NCBI GenBank assembly: GCA_024734555.1
Contig: JANPWX010000122.1
Coordinates: 1 to 64,000 of the forward strand
DNA from: Trochalopteron elliotii
Lineage: Eukaryota > Chordata > Aves > Passeriformes > Leiothrichidae
Reading direction: 5' to 3'
Length of the DNA: 64,000 nt
Translations under genes and position numbers: made by a program
Shown here: piece by piece, positions 63,301 through 64,000 of the stretch
Layout: every line of letters starts with the position of its first letter
Numbering within the stretch: position 1 is the stretch's first letter
The notes under the pieces: model-generated
The model's input: only the letters and a program-made list of their open reading frames with translations
What the model was told of the DNA's origin: nothing
The model's database searches: none

Positions 63301-64000
63301 GTTTCTCGAGGGGACTCCATTTGCTAGTTATTTATAGTAAGTATTCCAGAGTATATTTTCTTGGTATGCATCCCTGATACTCCTTCAGAAAACAGAATTT
63401 AAATGAGACTTCTTTGCAGTAACGTGTCTGTTATTCTAATCGATCACGGAGGAATTAAAACCAACTCTGAATATAGCTCCTTGTTAGAGAAAGGAAAGCA
63501 TAAGTAGTAATTCCTGATCCAGATTTTGTGAGACAATAACCTTTTGAACAGTTTCAAATATGTAGGCCAAATAAACGTAGCTTTCTAGCACATGCTTACT
63601 CATGAAAGGATTTGTAATTTCATTACCCCGGGCCTCACAGCGAGCAATTTCTCTTACCTCTCAGGGATTCTTAGGTAACGCGCCAGCAAGTAATTGGAAT
63701 TTTATAAAGATCCCCTTATGTGTGAGCAGGTTTTATGTTTTCTTGACTCTTCCCAGTCTGTCTGTGCTGTGCCTGACATGACCAATTCCTTTCCAAAGCC
63801 ACCAGAAAGTCCTAAATCACTACCCCAAAGCCCCAGGGGTGTTTGTGCTCAGCCAAAGGCTGGGAGAGGGGTAGGAGAAAGAAGTATTTGTGCTGTATTT
63901 AGGGGCAGCAAGCCTCTTCTGCACATTTTCTCCTTCCCTGCCTTTTCCAGGGAGCTGCAGAGCCCCCCAGGAGCTTCCAGGCACACAAGCCTTGCTGAGG
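57334..64000 (+). other. FBLN2: FBLN2 intron 2 (5' part), no further exon seen
   Basis: After the donor I find no reading frame resembling the next fibulin-2 segment, which in other vertebrates starts the anaphylatoxin-like modules (a CC motif followed by a DNDEC-like run). The sequence is ordinary intron-like DNA with one short CR1 tail near 61.2 kb. The last 800 bases are AT-rich and less repetitive-looking. A very short exon could be missed by eye. Confidence 0.8.
61205..61267 (+). mobile_element. CR1 LINE 3' tail in FBLN2 intron 2
   Basis: The sequence ggtagacttgatgagccttt and then tactctatgattctgtga is a diverged CR1 terminus. It lies in intron 2 in the same orientation as the gene. Confidence 0.78.

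Noticed and set aside
57334..64000. Second FBLN2 coding exon
   Set aside because: No frame with the paired-cysteine and DNDEC-like start of the next fibulin-2 segment was found.

Overview
The window reads as nuclear DNA of a bird, probably a songbird. It has vertebrate-style exon/intron structure and sparse coding content. At least nine CR1 retrotransposon 3' ends are present, with the familiar avian tail ('cccaaaccattctgtgattctgtgat'-like), plus one LTR-like block. Only one gene is firmly recognised: the first coding exon of FBLN2 (fibulin-2), on the + strand at 56025-57327. It encodes a signal peptide, the cysteine-rich Na subdomain and the cysteine-free acidic Nb subdomain. It has a clear splice acceptor in front and a clear GTAAGA donor behind.

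Layout. 1-31.4 kb: no recognisable gene; CR1 fragments, microsatellites and an assembly gap (14725-15123). 30971-31366: a second gap. 31.44-32.14 kb: the only broad CpG-island-like stretch, with a G24 run, a CCAAT box, a TATA-like motif and 45 CpGs. It is the best candidate for the FBLN2 promoter and untranslated exon 1, which would give an intron 1 of about 24 kb. 32.1-55.2 kb: presumed intron 1 if that is right, with CR1 copies, two minisatellites and two protein-like but unidentified stretches (38.77-39.31 kb on +, about 44.1-45.1 kb on -). 55.24-55.96 kb: a probable solo LTR in minus orientation, lying 66 bp before the coding exon. 57.33-64 kb: start of FBLN2 intron 2; no further FBLN2 exon seen.

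Fibulin-2 is a secreted extracellular-matrix glycoprotein; the rest of it (anaphylatoxin-like modules, calcium-binding EGF repeats, fibulin C-domain) must lie beyond the right edge. From the mammalian order HDAC11-FBLN2-WNT7A one might expect HDAC11 to the left, but no HDAC11 exon was recognised. I found no convincing new biological system. The items most worth a second look are the unexplained open frames at 38.77-39.31 kb, the LTR beside the FBLN2 exon, the CpG island next to a gap, and the two minisatellites.
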